Shown here in pieces: positions 51,587 to 61,500 of a stretch of 64,000 bases of DNA. Positions within the stretch are counted from its first letter, which is position 1; every line of letters begins with the position of its first letter. This DNA comes from Thermincola carboxydiphila (GTDB taxonomy: Bacteria > Bacillota > Thermincolia > Thermincolales > UBA2595), in contig JAENYP010000001.1 in assembly GCA_016841725.1 (NCBI GenBank), forward strand, positions 310,001 through 374,000, read 5' to 3'. The notes under the pieces were generated by a model. It ran no database searches. It had not been told where the DNA came from and saw only the letters and a program-made list of their open reading frames with translations. The position numbers were made by a program, and so were the translations under genes.

Positions 51587-52483
51587 CTACAGCAATATTT
51601 TGAGCCCAAATATAATATCGGCAAAAGTAAAAACGAACAGCATTACACTAAGTATGCCATTCATATTAAAAAAAGCGGCATCAAGCTTAGATAAGTCAGT
51701 TGGACTAACCAGTGAATGTTCATAGATCAGAATACCTGCCGCCAAAATTATTCCAAGCCAGTAGAAATAACCCATACCCAGAAGCAGTCCATCCCATACC
51801 AGAAGTACTATTGTCAATACATGCAGCAGGCCGGAAAACACCAGAGCCCATCTAAGGCCAAAAACTGCCGGAATCGAATGAATTCCTTCCTTCCGGTCAA
51901 ATTCGTAGTCCTGACATGAATAAATAATGTCAAAACCAGCTACCCAGGCAACTACCACGAATCCCAGGATTACTGCAGGAAGCTCCACTCTGCCCGTAAC
52001 TCCAACCCAGCTTCCTACAGGAGCAAGACCCAGAGACAGTCCCAAAACAAGGTGACACGCCCAGGTAAATCGTTTGGTATAAGAATAGAGACTTAATACC
52101 ATGACAGCTATGGGCATCAGCTTGACCGTAAGGGGAACCGGCAGGTTAAGCGGGTTAAGCTGCCACGCTGCAACCAGAAGCAGGCCCCATGACAGGGCCA
52201 CATAAACCCAGACCTCGGCAACCGAAAGAATGCCTTTGGGAAGATGCCTTCCGGCAGTTCGGGGATTTCTGGCATCTATATGACGGTCAATCAACCGGTT
52301 TAAAGCCATGGCGGCCGTCCTGGCACCTACCATGGCCAGAGTTATCCAAAGCAATTCGTACCCTGTGGGAAAATTCCTTTTGGCCAGGAAGGCTCCCATA
52401 AAAGCAAATGGCAGGGCAAACACAGTATGTTCAAATTTTATCATTTCAGCAAAATGGCGCACCCGGGCAAATGCCATATTCAA
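51587..52483 (-). CDS. mqnP: UbiA-family prenyltransferase (MqnP type)
   Basis: A 298-aa membrane protein with eight to nine helices and both Asp-rich motifs: NRLIDRHIDARNPRT (first, NxxxDxxxD) and CQDYEFDRKEG (second). It prenylates the naphthoate precursor of menaquinone. The Tat, mqn and ubi gene order indicates a common operon. Confidence 0.9.
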   Translation of the reverse strand: MNMAFARVRHFAEMIKFEHTVFALPFAFMGAFLAKRNFPTGYELLWITLAMVGARTAAMALNRLIDRHIDARNPRTAGRHLPKGILSVAEVWVYVALSWGLLLVAAWQLNPLNLPVPLTVKLMPIAVMVLSLYSYTKRFTWACHLVLGLSLGLAPVGSWVGVTGRVELPAVILGFVVVAWVAGFDIIYSCQDYEFDRKEGIHSIPAVFGLRWALVFSGLLHVLTIVLLVWDGLLLGMGYFYWLGIILAAGILIYEHSLVSPTDLSKLDAAFFNMNGILSVMLFVFTFADIIFGLKILL

Positions 52484-52502
52484 TCAGACCACCTCTCTCC
52501 AG

Positions 52503-54077
52503 CTACTCCTTAGCTGCTGCTACATTAGAGATAACAGATACAGGTTTAACCCCCACATGTACCGATACAACTCCCCCGGTCAGCTCATAGTAGTTTACGT
52601 TCTCCAGCCCCTGACGGGTAAATTCATCCTTCAGTTCCTTCTGGTGGGGAAAAACCTGCCACGAATTGTGGAGATATCTGTAAGGGCCTTCAATACCCGC
52701 TCCCAGTCTGCCAAGGAACGGTACACACCTGTTAAAATAAAAATTATATAACTGCTTAAAAAAAGGAACGGTAGGTTTGCTGAATTCAAGGCAGACAACG
52801 CGCCCTCCGGGCTTAATGACACGAATTATTTCCCTCAGGGTTTTTTTTAGGTCCGGAACATTCCGGAGCCCGAAACCAATTGTGGCACAATCGAAGGTAT
52901 TGTCAGGAAAAGGCATTTCCATGGCATTTCCCTGGATGTATTCGATATTATTTATCCCCTGCATGCCTTTCAGGTTGGTTTTTGCAATATCAAGCATTTC
53001 ACCACAGAAGTCAAGGCCGGTCACTCTTCCGGAAGGCCCTGCTTTTTTGGCCAATTCAACTGATATCATTCCTGTACCGCAGCAGACATCCAGAACGTGG
53101 TCACCCAGCCTTATTCCGGCTTTCTCAACAGTGAATTTTCTCCAAAATTTATCCCGGTTAAAACTCAGGAACGTGTTCATGGTATCATATTTATGAGCAA
53201 TAGACGAAAACACCGAGTGGACATATTGCTCCCTATCCCGGTAACCCTCGGGGATTTCCAGCCCACCTGGCGGTGTGTTTTTAAATTCTCCACACTGCCC
53301 TGTCTTCCTTAGCGGTACAGCAAGCTGACCATTCTTTAACTCATTGACCAGGCCTGCAAGGCCATCTCTTGCTTCTCCCGCCGGAAATCGCTGCAGTAAT
53401 TTGCCGGCAGCTTCAAAGTATGGCACAGCCAATTCCGTACCCAGGTTCCTTTCCATGATACCATAGCCCATTCCCAGGTTAAATCCTATTCCTGAAATGC
53501 TGGCCATTGCTTCACCCGAAACTGCAGCAAGCGCGCCTGCCATCCTAGCCGCTCCTTCAGTCAGGGCCGCACTTTCTTTTTCAATCACAAATAGGGCCAT
53601 CTTCATATCTGTCGCTTGAAGGCCCTGATGCTTTCTTCTCTGTAAGGCGCCATAATTCATATCGGCTATAACGGAAGCCAGGGGATTAAGGAATTGCAGA
53701 ATCTCCCCGGCACAAAGTTCCACAAAGAACCGGCCATAAAGATAATCTCCGGCCAACACCGGCAGCTGCGCCCCATCTTTGAGGTCTTCCTCAACCGGAT
53801 TCCTCACGCAGTTGTCAGGAACCCGAAACTGGACAGCTGAGGCCAGGTATATTAACTGAATCACTGCAGCAAGGCTGACCAGCCTGGACCCAGTATAACC
53901 CAAAAGCCTGCCGGAAAACAAAACCAGGGCCGGATGCAAATATTTTTGCACCGACTCTGTTTCAACATGGGCAAATTTGCTCAAATTCCCGGGTTTTATC
54001 TTAAAGGCTTTTGCCACTTTCTCGTCTACCGATTTTAAATCATCCAGAATCGATTCCAGGAATTCGGCTGCCATCAA
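52503..54077 (-). CDS. menG: fusion of a degenerate polyprenyl-diphosphate-synthase-like domain with demethylmenaquinone methyltransferase (MenG/UbiE)
   Basis: 524 aa. Residues ~275-510 are a complete MenG/UbiE: VFSSIAHKYDTMNTFLSF, VLDVCCGTGMISVELA (SAM motif I), NAMEMPFPDNTFD, GFGLRNVPD, and LEFSKP. Residues ~1-260 follow the all-helical prenyl-synthase pattern (HPALVLFSGRLLG, LAAVIQLIYLASA, LAGDYLYGRFFVEL), but both DDxxD motifs are gone: QFRVPDN at the first and GFNLGMGYGIM at the second. The N-part is probably a non-catalytic partner like HepS of two-subunit heptaprenyl synthases, whose gene adjoins menG in Bacillus. First gene of the long operon. Confidence 0.85.
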   Translation of the reverse strand: MMAAEFLESILDDLKSVDEKVAKAFKIKPGNLSKFAHVETESVQKYLHPALVLFSGRLLGYTGSRLVSLAAVIQLIYLASAVQFRVPDNCVRNPVEEDLKDGAQLPVLAGDYLYGRFFVELCAGEILQFLNPLASVIADMNYGALQRRKHQGLQATDMKMALFVIEKESAALTEGAARMAGALAAVSGEAMASISGIGFNLGMGYGIMERNLGTELAVPYFEAAGKLLQRFPAGEARDGLAGLVNELKNGQLAVPLRKTGQCGEFKNTPPGGLEIPEGYRDREQYVHSVFSSIAHKYDTMNTFLSFNRDKFWRKFTVEKAGIRLGDHVLDVCCGTGMISVELAKKAGPSGRVTGLDFCGEMLDIAKTNLKGMQGINNIEYIQGNAMEMPFPDNTFDCATIGFGLRNVPDLKKTLREIIRVIKPGGRVVCLEFSKPTVPFFKQLYNFYFNRCVPFLGRLGAGIEGPYRYLHNSWQVFPHQKELKDEFTRQGLENVNYYELTGGVVSVHVGVKPVSVISNVAAAKE

Positions 54078-54222
54078 TGTACCCCCTTATGCTAAACAAA
54101 TTGCATAAAGTATTAATAGATAAATAAAGTTTAACCCTCTATATATTCGTTACCCTGAAAACAAATCCTCCCCCTAAACTAAGATTTCACAAAAAAAGGT
54201 CAGAATATTCGAGAAAGTATAT

Positions 54223-55299
54223 TTAATCATGCTCATAAGCAACTACTTCAGCCACAAAAACCGTGGGGGCCTCAGCAAGGTCAATCATCTCCCCGTCAAC
54301 CGATACTATCGGCCGGGTCGGAAAATCACTATTCTGGTAAACAACTTTGCCGACAAGGCCATTATTTAGTTTCACCATGCTTCGCAGCGGGAAGGCGACC
54401 ACATTCCTCAGGAAGTTTGATGTCAGGCTGCGGTCAAGCCCACCGTCTGCCTGTGACCACAGAATCTCTCCGGCCTCATAAACAGGAAGTCTGGGGCGGT
54501 ATACCTTTTCCCTGATCAGCGCTGTATATATATCAGCAATGGCCACAATTCTACTGTATAGATGTATCTGGTTACCCTTTATCCCATTAGGATAGCCGCT
54601 GCCGTCAAGACGCTCATGGTGCTGCAGGGCTACTACCGGGGCATGCTTGTTGATACCATCAATACCGCTCAATACATCAAAACCTATCAGGGGGTGTTTT
54701 TTGACCACACGCATCTCGGTATCATTAAGCTTATCCGGTTTCCCCAAAATCTCACCCGGTATCATAAGCTTGCCTACATCATGGACCAGTGCGGCAAAAC
54801 AGAGAAACCGCATGTCAAGCTTGTCCATACCCATAGACTTGGCGGTAATAACGGATAGCAGGCTGACATCTGCCATATGTTCAAAAACGCTTGTTTCGGT
54901 GGACTTCATCCGAACCATTTCCGCAAAAGGCAATTCATTAATAATAATTTGCTCTACCAGTTCATGAGACACTTCGTTAATGACCTGTATATCAAAGGCC
55001 TTTCCCTCGACAATTTGGGATTTTGCTTTTTCCAGTTCTTTAACTGTTTCTCCGACAATTTTCTGGGGTCCGAATTCCTGGAGAAAAGAAAAACTGTCAT
55101 CAGTTACCCAAAGACGTTTGGCTCCCGCATTCCTGAGCCTAAGAATCATCTTTTCAGTCAGGACGGAATCCTCACCCAGCAGCTTAGTGCCATTCATGTT
55201 AAATACCGGTTCAGCCAGGGTCATCCCAGTTTTTACATCATCAATGCGTAATGAGAACAAGGCCTCATTCCCCTTTCTATGATTAGGGTTATTGTTCAA
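54223..55299 (-). CDS. HD-GYP domain protein (putative cyclic-di-GMP phosphodiesterase)
   Basis: A 358-aa protein. The N-terminal ~110 residues are an uncharacterised sensory region (TLAEPVFNMNGTKLLGED). The HD-GYP core follows: LVHDVGKLMIPGEILGKP, VVKKHPLIGFDVL, LQHHERLDGSGYPNGIKGNQIHLYSRIVAIADIYTAL, with all metal-binding His/Asp residues and the GYP triad intact. A C-terminal ~70-residue domain follows. It probably degrades cyclic-di-GMP, opposing the GGDEF protein at 37836. Confidence 0.9.
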   Translation of the reverse strand: MNNNPNHRKGNEALFSLRIDDVKTGMTLAEPVFNMNGTKLLGEDSVLTEKMILRLRNAGAKRLWVTDDSFSFLQEFGPQKIVGETVKELEKAKSQIVEGKAFDIQVINEVSHELVEQIIINELPFAEMVRMKSTETSVFEHMADVSLLSVITAKSMGMDKLDMRFLCFAALVHDVGKLMIPGEILGKPDKLNDTEMRVVKKHPLIGFDVLSGIDGINKHAPVVALQHHERLDGSGYPNGIKGNQIHLYSRIVAIADIYTALIREKVYRPRLPVYEAGEILWSQADGGLDRSLTSNFLRNVVAFPLRSMVKLNNGLVGKVVYQNSDFPTRPIVSVDGEMIDLAEAPTVFVAEVVAYEHD

Positions 55300-55388
55300 T
55301 GTTTTGACAGATAGCCTCTTTTTTCCTGCATTTTTGCAGGAAGAATCTTAATGTCCTTTAAAATAATACCAACCACTTCCTATAGGTT

Positions 55389-55649
55389 CTAAAAGTTCAA
55401 CCATCCCCCAATCAGGCGCTTTTCCATCTTTTGTATATGCAACTCCTTGTTATTGCCGCTATTGCCACCCGAATCACTGCCGCCACCGTTTTCTTTGTCG
55501 TTTTCTTTGCCCTCGCCATTACCACCCTTGGCAAGAAGCATATACATGAGTTCAGGCTCCTGCTTTTTGGCTTTGTTCTGTCCCTGAGACAAATCCGGGG
55601 TTGTTGCCTTTGCCACAGTCATTTTTATAAGTGGACATAGTATGGGCAA
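55389..55649 (-). pseudogene. remnant of an RHS-repeat protein linker
   Basis: An 86-aa ORF containing GQNKAKKQEPELMYMLLAKGGNGEGK and a Gly/Asn/Asp-rich stretch, the same low-complexity linker found in the two RHS reading frames at 57600 and 60050. Its two ends do not continue into RHS repeats. It is an isolated scrap of a third RHS copy. Confidence 0.65.
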
Positions 55650-55671
55650 CGAGTTTTGATGCAGTTGCCCG

Positions 55672-55803
55672 TTACTTCACCCTCAGCGGAATATTTACAA
55701 TGATATTGTCCACAATTGCAGCAAAGAACCTGTCACCAAATTTTGGACGTTCTGGTAAACTATATTCATCTGTACTCTTTTCCTCTAATTTATTTTCATC
55801 CAT
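55672..55803 (-). pseudogene. 43-aa fragment of an RDD-family membrane protein
   Basis: ATG 55803 reads MDENKLEEKSTDEYSLPERPKFGDRFFAAIVDNIIVNIPLRVK and stops. FGDRFFAAIVDNIIV is the start of the first RDD-family helix (Arg-Asp-Asp proteins); the rest has been replaced by RHS-derived sequence. A GAGAGGG ribosome site is kept. Confidence 0.5.
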
Positions 55804-55816
55804 AACATCCCTCTCC

Positions 55817-56465
55817 TTACACCTCTTTTCCCAGGACTTTACCGCTCTTTACATCAATTTTTACGCGGTACTTAATTGGGTATTGCTTTTCCATTGAAGG
55901 ACTGACGTTAAAAACCGCGTAATCTGAATTAATTTGCATTCTGGCAAAAGGCTGTTGATACTGAAAAATATTGTCCTTGCCAATTTCATTGATGGCAGTA
56001 TCATATAATTGTTTTATATCAGCAAACGCTAAGTTCTTTAACTTTAACTCTTTAATTTTTTTGGTCTTATAATAATCGTCATCATGGTAAGCTTCAACAA
56101 GTTCAATAATATTGCTATTTAAATTAACCGAAATTATAATTATGCCCCCTGGATTAGATTCATTGACACATGAGTTGAAACCAGTAATTTGCCTTTCCTT
56201 TATTTCCTTCTATTTCGTTCTTTCCAACAGAAATTATCTCTATGTCGGTTAAGACTGCATCTTTCCGCCATTCATGTGCGCGATTAATTGCATATGGCAA
56301 CCCATCTTCAACTGAATTAAGCGGTTTGTTAACTGGCCTCTCTGTGATATCCTGGAAGTCCAAAGGATGTTCCGGTGGTTTTTCCTGAAGTGCCCCAATG
56401 AACACATATGCTCCAATACAAACCATTAAGGTTATAATCGTGGCTCGCAAAGCGATTCTAAGCAC
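55817..56465 (-). pseudogene. frameshifted membrane-anchored PepSY-like protein (putative RHS immunity remnant)
   Basis: GTG 56465 opens MLRIALRATIITLMVCIGAYVFIG (signal-anchor) and reads 101 aa before a stop at 56160. The adjacent frame then continues with GGIIIISVNLNSNIIELVEAYHDDDYYK and ends YRVKIDVKSGKVLGKEV at 55817. The end closely resembles YYVKIDVYTGEVYRKEVK of the intact protein at 57940-58536, a PepSY-like terminus. A one-base shift near 56160-56190 separates the halves. It follows a truncated RHS tip exactly as the intact gene follows the main RHS gene. Confidence 0.6.
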
Positions 56466-56484
56466 ATTAACACCCCGCTCTCCT

Positions 56485-57874
56485 TTAATCGTTAAATTGC
56501 CTAAACAAAAGCAAATATTCTATCGTTTCTCTGCCATATTCGGTTGCACCGTTATATTTAGTAAGAACTTGCTCTAATTGATTGTCTGTAGCTTTTTCTA
56601 AATTAATTTTTAAGTTTTCAGCTTTTAATTCTAATACTAACCCGGCATAAAAAATATTTTCTTCATCATCATCTCTAAGCTTATACCGAATAAAATCCTA
56701 TGTTTTTGTTATATTCAACAAAATTCAGGTGTTTAGAAACCAATTTTTCTAAATTATCTCTAAGTTCATATTCACTGATTCCCTGATTGGATTCCTTCTT
56801 ACTAAATCCCAACGGATCCACCCAATTCACCGGGTTATTCTCCACATAAGCATACTTATGCATACTCAACGGATTAGCCATATATCCAGGGAATACATCC
56901 CTGGTCATAAACCGCCCCAGCTTTGGCGCATAGTACCTGCTCCTCAGGTACAACAGGTCACCTTCTTCATCCCACAACTCCCCGGTATAGCCGAACGCAT
57001 TATGGTTTACGTTTCGGCCATCCTCGGACAGCTTCGCTCCTGGGGCAGGCACACCATATTCATCATAGTTATAGTGGTCCCGTATCGCGCCATTGGGACG
57101 AATCATCTGGCGCACACTGCCCAGGCCATCGTAAAGATAGTACAGCGGGTCCTGGGTTTCCGGCCTTGTATCATCTAATGCTTCTACCTTGATGCGCTCT
57201 AAGCCGTATGCATAGGCAGCCTGATAATTATCCTCATCATCAAATGTCATCAGAACTTGTGGAGCTAAATTTACAGCATCATTGAGATAATATGTACTTT
57301 CAAGCAGCTGAGGGTTCAGGCCAAGTTCCAGCAGTTCGGCAAATTTACCGTTTTTGTACCAGCCTAAATGTTTACCCTTGTTTTCAAATTTGCCCTTGCC
57401 GGTGTAGCCTTTTCCGTTGTTGGTTTTGTCTTTATCCTGGCCTTTGCCGGTATTATCTTTGTCCTGGTCTGGCCCTTTGCCGTTATTGGATTTATCTTTA
57501 TCATTACCCTTGCCGTTATCGCTTTTACCGCCATTGCCGTTATTGCTGCTGCCACCCGAATTACCGCCAGAATTGCCGCCGCTGTTTCCTTTGCCCTCGC
57601 CATTACCACCCTTGGCAAGAAGCATATACGTGAGTTCAGACTCCTGCTTCTTGGCTTTGTTCTGTCCGGGCGGGATATTTTCTTTTTTTTGTTCTTTCTC
57701 TTTTTCTTCTTGGTTATTCTTTAGCTTTTCTTCCTGGTTATTTTTCAGCCCTTCATTAATAATTTCCTTTACAGGGCTCTTGGTTGTCATCTTCAGGGTC
57801 TTGTTCCCGGCACCATCATAGTCATATATAACGAGCTTGTCCTGGGGCAAATCCACTTCAATAAGGCGGTTAGC
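56485..57874 (-). pseudogene. orphan RHS C-terminal module (displaced tip) with frameshift
   Basis: This frame starts abruptly in RHS sequence (DLPQDKLVIYDYDGAGN) without a start region. It shares ~1.06 kb with the main RHS gene, including the RHS core end (YLRSRYYAPKLGRFMTRDVFPG, NPVNWVDPLGFSKKE). After that the tip differs (NQGISEYELRDNLEKLV) and stops at 56681. The adjacent frame continues with YKLRDDDEENIFYAGLVLELKAENL and LTKYNGATEYGRETIEYLLLF to 56487. That last part resembles the C-terminus of lytic-transglycosylase-like domains. It is a displaced toxin cassette inactivated by a frameshift around 56690-56700. Confidence 0.7.
56793..57874. repeat. 1.08-kb direct repeat, copy A (RHS core end)
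   Basis: Nearly identical to 59223-60280 (offset 2430 bp over most of its length). The main difference is 24 extra bp here in the KLKNNQEEK linker, plus scattered substitutions near the 56.8-kb end. Recombination between copies would delete the intervening immunity-like gene and toxin tip. Confidence 0.9.
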
Positions 57875-57875
57875 A

Positions 57876-57927
57876 CCTAAATAAAAAGCCTTGTATAGAA
57901 CATGAATAACTTCTATTCAAGGCTTTA
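57876..57927 (-). terminator. terminator after the PepSY-like gene
   Basis: Minus strand AAAGCCTTGAATAGAA and TTCTATACAAGGCTTT (one mismatch) followed by TTTATTT, 13 nt after the gene at 57940. The truncated RHS repeat begins directly beside it. Confidence 0.75.
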
Positions 57928-57939
57928 AAGTCAAACTAT

Positions 57940-58536
57940 CTATTTAACCTCTTTTCTATAAACTTCTCCCGTATACACATCGATTTTTACGTAATATGAT
58001 TTTTTAGTTCTTTCATTAAATAATGTCACATCCCATGTTTCCATTCCATCGCGGAAAAGGTCATTCCCAGATACATAAACAACAATAAAGTCAGGTTCGT
58101 TATCAAAAGCCTTTTTTGCAAGTCTAATAGCATCTCCACTATCAATACTCCAAGCTGATATATTTAAATTACCAGGAACAATCTTGGAATCCCTTTCTTG
58201 GTCTATTATCTTCAAAATCTTGTTTTCCTTAGTATCAATATCAACAGTAATAATGTTAGGAACTCCATTCCTGTCTTTTTTATTATCTTTGAACCATATC
58301 TCTATTCTACCTTCGAGGTTTTTATCTAATGTCATACTTATTTTCCCTACCTGATAACTTCTATCATTCCAATATTTATCAACGTAAGGCTTTACTATCT
58401 CTACCATTTCTTTTGCACCTAATTTATTAGCGGGAATATCTTCGTTTATTATTTCTCCTCCACTTTTAAAGTAGTATATAATACTAACAATCAATGCTAT
58501 CAAAACTAAAGCAGTTATTAAAGCTTTATTTTTCAA
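57940..58536 (-). CDS. membrane-anchored PepSY-like protein, putative immunity protein of the RHS toxin
   Basis: 198 aa: N-terminal signal-anchor (KALITALVLIALIVSIIYYF), then an exported domain. The C-terminal part (DAIRLAKKAFDNEPDFIVVYVSGNDLFRDGMETWDVTLFNERTKKSYYVKIDVYTGEVY) has the PepSY pattern: helix, then WxVxL...VxIDxxTGEV. It lies 13 nt after the main RHS gene, the usual place for the cognate immunity gene, and its location outside the membrane fits a toxin that attacks peptidoglycan. Immunity is inferred from position only. Confidence 0.65.
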   Translation of the reverse strand: MKNKALITALVLIALIVSIIYYFKSGGEIINEDIPANKLGAKEMVEIVKPYVDKYWNDRSYQVGKISMTLDKNLEGRIEIWFKDNKKDRNGVPNIITVDIDTKENKILKIIDQERDSKIVPGNLNISAWSIDSGDAIRLAKKAFDNEPDFIVVYVSGNDLFRDGMETWDVTLFNERTKKSYYVKIDVYTGEVYRKEVK

Positions 58537-58549
58537 AACACATCTCCCC

Positions 58550-61500
58550 TTATTTTAGCATAGTTTTTAGTGGATCAAGATAGTCATAAACATAATCCGA
58601 GTATTCCTTTTGAGCCTCTGGATTGTCATCACTTGCATTGTATCTTCCTACTACTTGTTTCCACTGGTTCATTGTAAGATCAGATACATCTTCCGGATCA
58701 AATTTTTGCTTTGTATAATAATTTAGAACAACTGCTATTGTATTAATGCTTGCTTCATTATCTACAGCCAAACGCAATTCAATTTCCGCATCGGTTCCAT
58801 ATATTTTATAGATGTATGCACCTGCAATATCAACATCATACCATGCTTCTTTAGCCGTTGAAGGGAAAACAGCACCAAGTCCTGTCGAGTGTTGTTTACC
58901 TCTAATAATTGTATCAATCAAACCAATTTCATCGGGGACAGACTGTGTAATTTGTTCTTTTACAATTATTCCTGCAATTATTTCTGGCTTTACTCCATAT
59001 TTGCCTCCAGCTTCATTTATTTCATCTTTATATTCTTTTATGACATCTTCAATCATATCTTTCTTTGAAAACCTTATTCTTGCTAATGGATATTGCTCAT
59101 ATACCGCATCCCAAAGTGCATCTTTTGCTTTTTCATATTCCTCTTGACTGACATCATCATTATCTATTCCCTGTATAAGATCTTTCGGATTCGGCGGCCC
59201 ATATACAACTCCATTACCCGCTTCCTTCTTACTAAATCCCAACGGATCCACATAATTCACCGGATTATTCTCCACATAAGCATACTTATGCATACTTAAC
59301 GGATTAGCCATATATCCGGGGAATACATCCCTGGTCATAAACCGCCCCAGCTTTGGCGCATAGTACCTGCTCCTCAGGTACAACAGGTCACCTTCTTCAT
59401 CCCACAACTCCCCGGTATAGCCGAACGCATTATGGTTTACGTTTCGGCCATCCTCGGACAGCTTCGCTCCTGGGGCAGGCACACCATATTCATCATAGTT
59501 ATAGTGGTCCCGTATCGCGCCATTGGGACGAATCATCTGGCGCACACTGCCCAGGCCATCGTAAAGATAGTACAGCGGGTCCTGGGTTTCCGGCCTTGTA
59601 TCATCTAATGCTTCTACCTTGATGCGCTCTAAGCCGTATGCATAGGCAGCCTGATAATTATCCTCATCATCAAATGTCATCAGAACTTGTGGAGCTAAAT
59701 TTACAGCATCATTGAGATAATATGTACTTTCAAGCAGCTGAGGGTTCAGGCCAAGTTCCAGCAGTTCGGCAAATTTACCGTTTTTGTACCAGCCTAAATG
59801 TTTACCCTTGTTTTCAAATTTGCCCTTGCCGGTGTAGCCTTTTCCGTTGTTGGTTTTGTCTTTATCCTGGCCTTTGCCGGTATTATCTTTGTCCTGGTCT
59901 GGCCCTTTGCCGTTATTGGATTTATCTTTATCATTACCCTTGCCGTTATCGCTTTTACCGCCATTGCCGTTATTGCTGCTGCCACCCGAATTACCGCCAG
60001 AATTGCCGCCGCTGTTTCCTTTGCCCTCGCCATTACCACCCTTGGCAAGAAGCATATACATGAGTTCAGACTCCTGCTTCTTGGCTTTGCTCTGTCCGGG
60101 CGGGATCTTTTCTTTCTTTTTTTCTTTCTCTTTTTCTTTTTGGTTATTTTTAAGCCCTTCATTAAAAATTTCCTTTACAGGGCTCTTGGTTGTCATCTTC
60201 AGGGTCCTGTTCCCGGCACCATCATAGTCATATATAACGAGCTTGTCCTGGGGCAAATCCACTTCAATAAGGCGGTTAGCCGGGTCATAGAAGTAATCGG
60301 TGGAGCGTTCGCCGGGCTGCAGCATATTGATTAAGCTGCCATTACCGTCATATTTAAAAGTAGTCAGCCCTTCATCATCACTGTCTTCATCAGATTCCTT
60401 AACCAGGCTTAGCAACTCGTTGGCGCTGTTATAACTGTATTTCGTCCTGGTAAAAGCTTCTCCTTCTTTGCGCACCATTTCGGTCCTGTTGCCGACCGGA
60501 TCATAGGTATATTCAATCTCATGGCCGCTGGAGTTAATTACTTTTTCCAGCTGGTAAACCGGGTCATATTCGTAATATGTTGTGCCGCCCTCGTCCCCAT
60601 AAGTCTCAGTCAGACTTGTCCGATTGCCGGCCCTGTCATAGGTATATTCAAACTGTGACAAGAGCTTGCCAGAGGCGGCGCTATTGGTTAGAGCAAGCAG
60701 GTTGCTGGCCTCATCATAGCCGTAATTTATTGTAGCTCCATTGGGCAGCTGGGTCAGGACCCGGCGGCCAACCGCGTCATAAGCGTATTTTGTGCTGCCA
60801 CCGTCCCAGTCGATAACCTCCTGCAGCCGGTTCAGTTTATCATACAGGTATTTCACTTCCCTGCCGTCAGGATAAGTGATCTTAGACCTCTGACCGGTGT
60901 TATTGTATTCATACTCCACCGTTTTGCCGTCGGGGTTTGTTACGGCAAGCAGGTAACCCAGCAGGTTATAATCATAAGTTGTGGTGCCATAAGTTTCTTC
61001 CATGACGGTAAGGTTGCCCTGCTCATCATATTGGTATTTAATGACTTCTCCCGGATACCGGGTGCTTACCAGGCGGTTTTCTTATCACCGGAGTATGTGG
61101 GATGTTCCTCACCCTTACATCGGCAATTAACGGATATTCCGACCACTCATCAAGTGGGGTCATCTTAATGGAATACATTCCATCATCCATTGGCTCCCCA
61201 TTATTATCTTTACCGTCCCAGGTGTAATGGTTAGTTATATCTCTTGACTCCTGCCCGGCCATTTTACTTTCCGGGCTCGTATAGTCCCCCCGGTAGAAGG
61301 CTTCATCATCCAGGGTTTTGATAACCTGTCCGCCCTTCAGCAGGTCGATACGGACATTGTGGTCATAGTCAAACCTGAAGGTCAGAGTGCTGGTCTCATC
61401 GTGATTAGGATCAAATACAGTCGGGCTGAAAGAACCATCTCCCGGATCAGCATATGCCGGCTGGGTGCTGTTAACCCGGGCTGTTGCATTAAGCCCCGCC

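Noticed and set aside
55318-55348. Hairpin TTCCTGCA-TTTT-TGCAGGAA upstream of the HD-GYP gene as terminator
   Set aside because: On the minus strand the stem is followed by A residues, not a U-tract, and no gene ends immediately before it in that direction except decayed RHS scraps on the far side.
57292-60334. Several plus- and minus-strand ORFs (57364, 57368, 57417, 59722, 59794, 59798, 59847) rich in Leu/Pro or Lys/Ala
   Set aside because: Alternate-frame readings of the low-complexity Gly/Asn/Lys linker of the two RHS copies; they occur as identical pairs because the DNA is duplicated.
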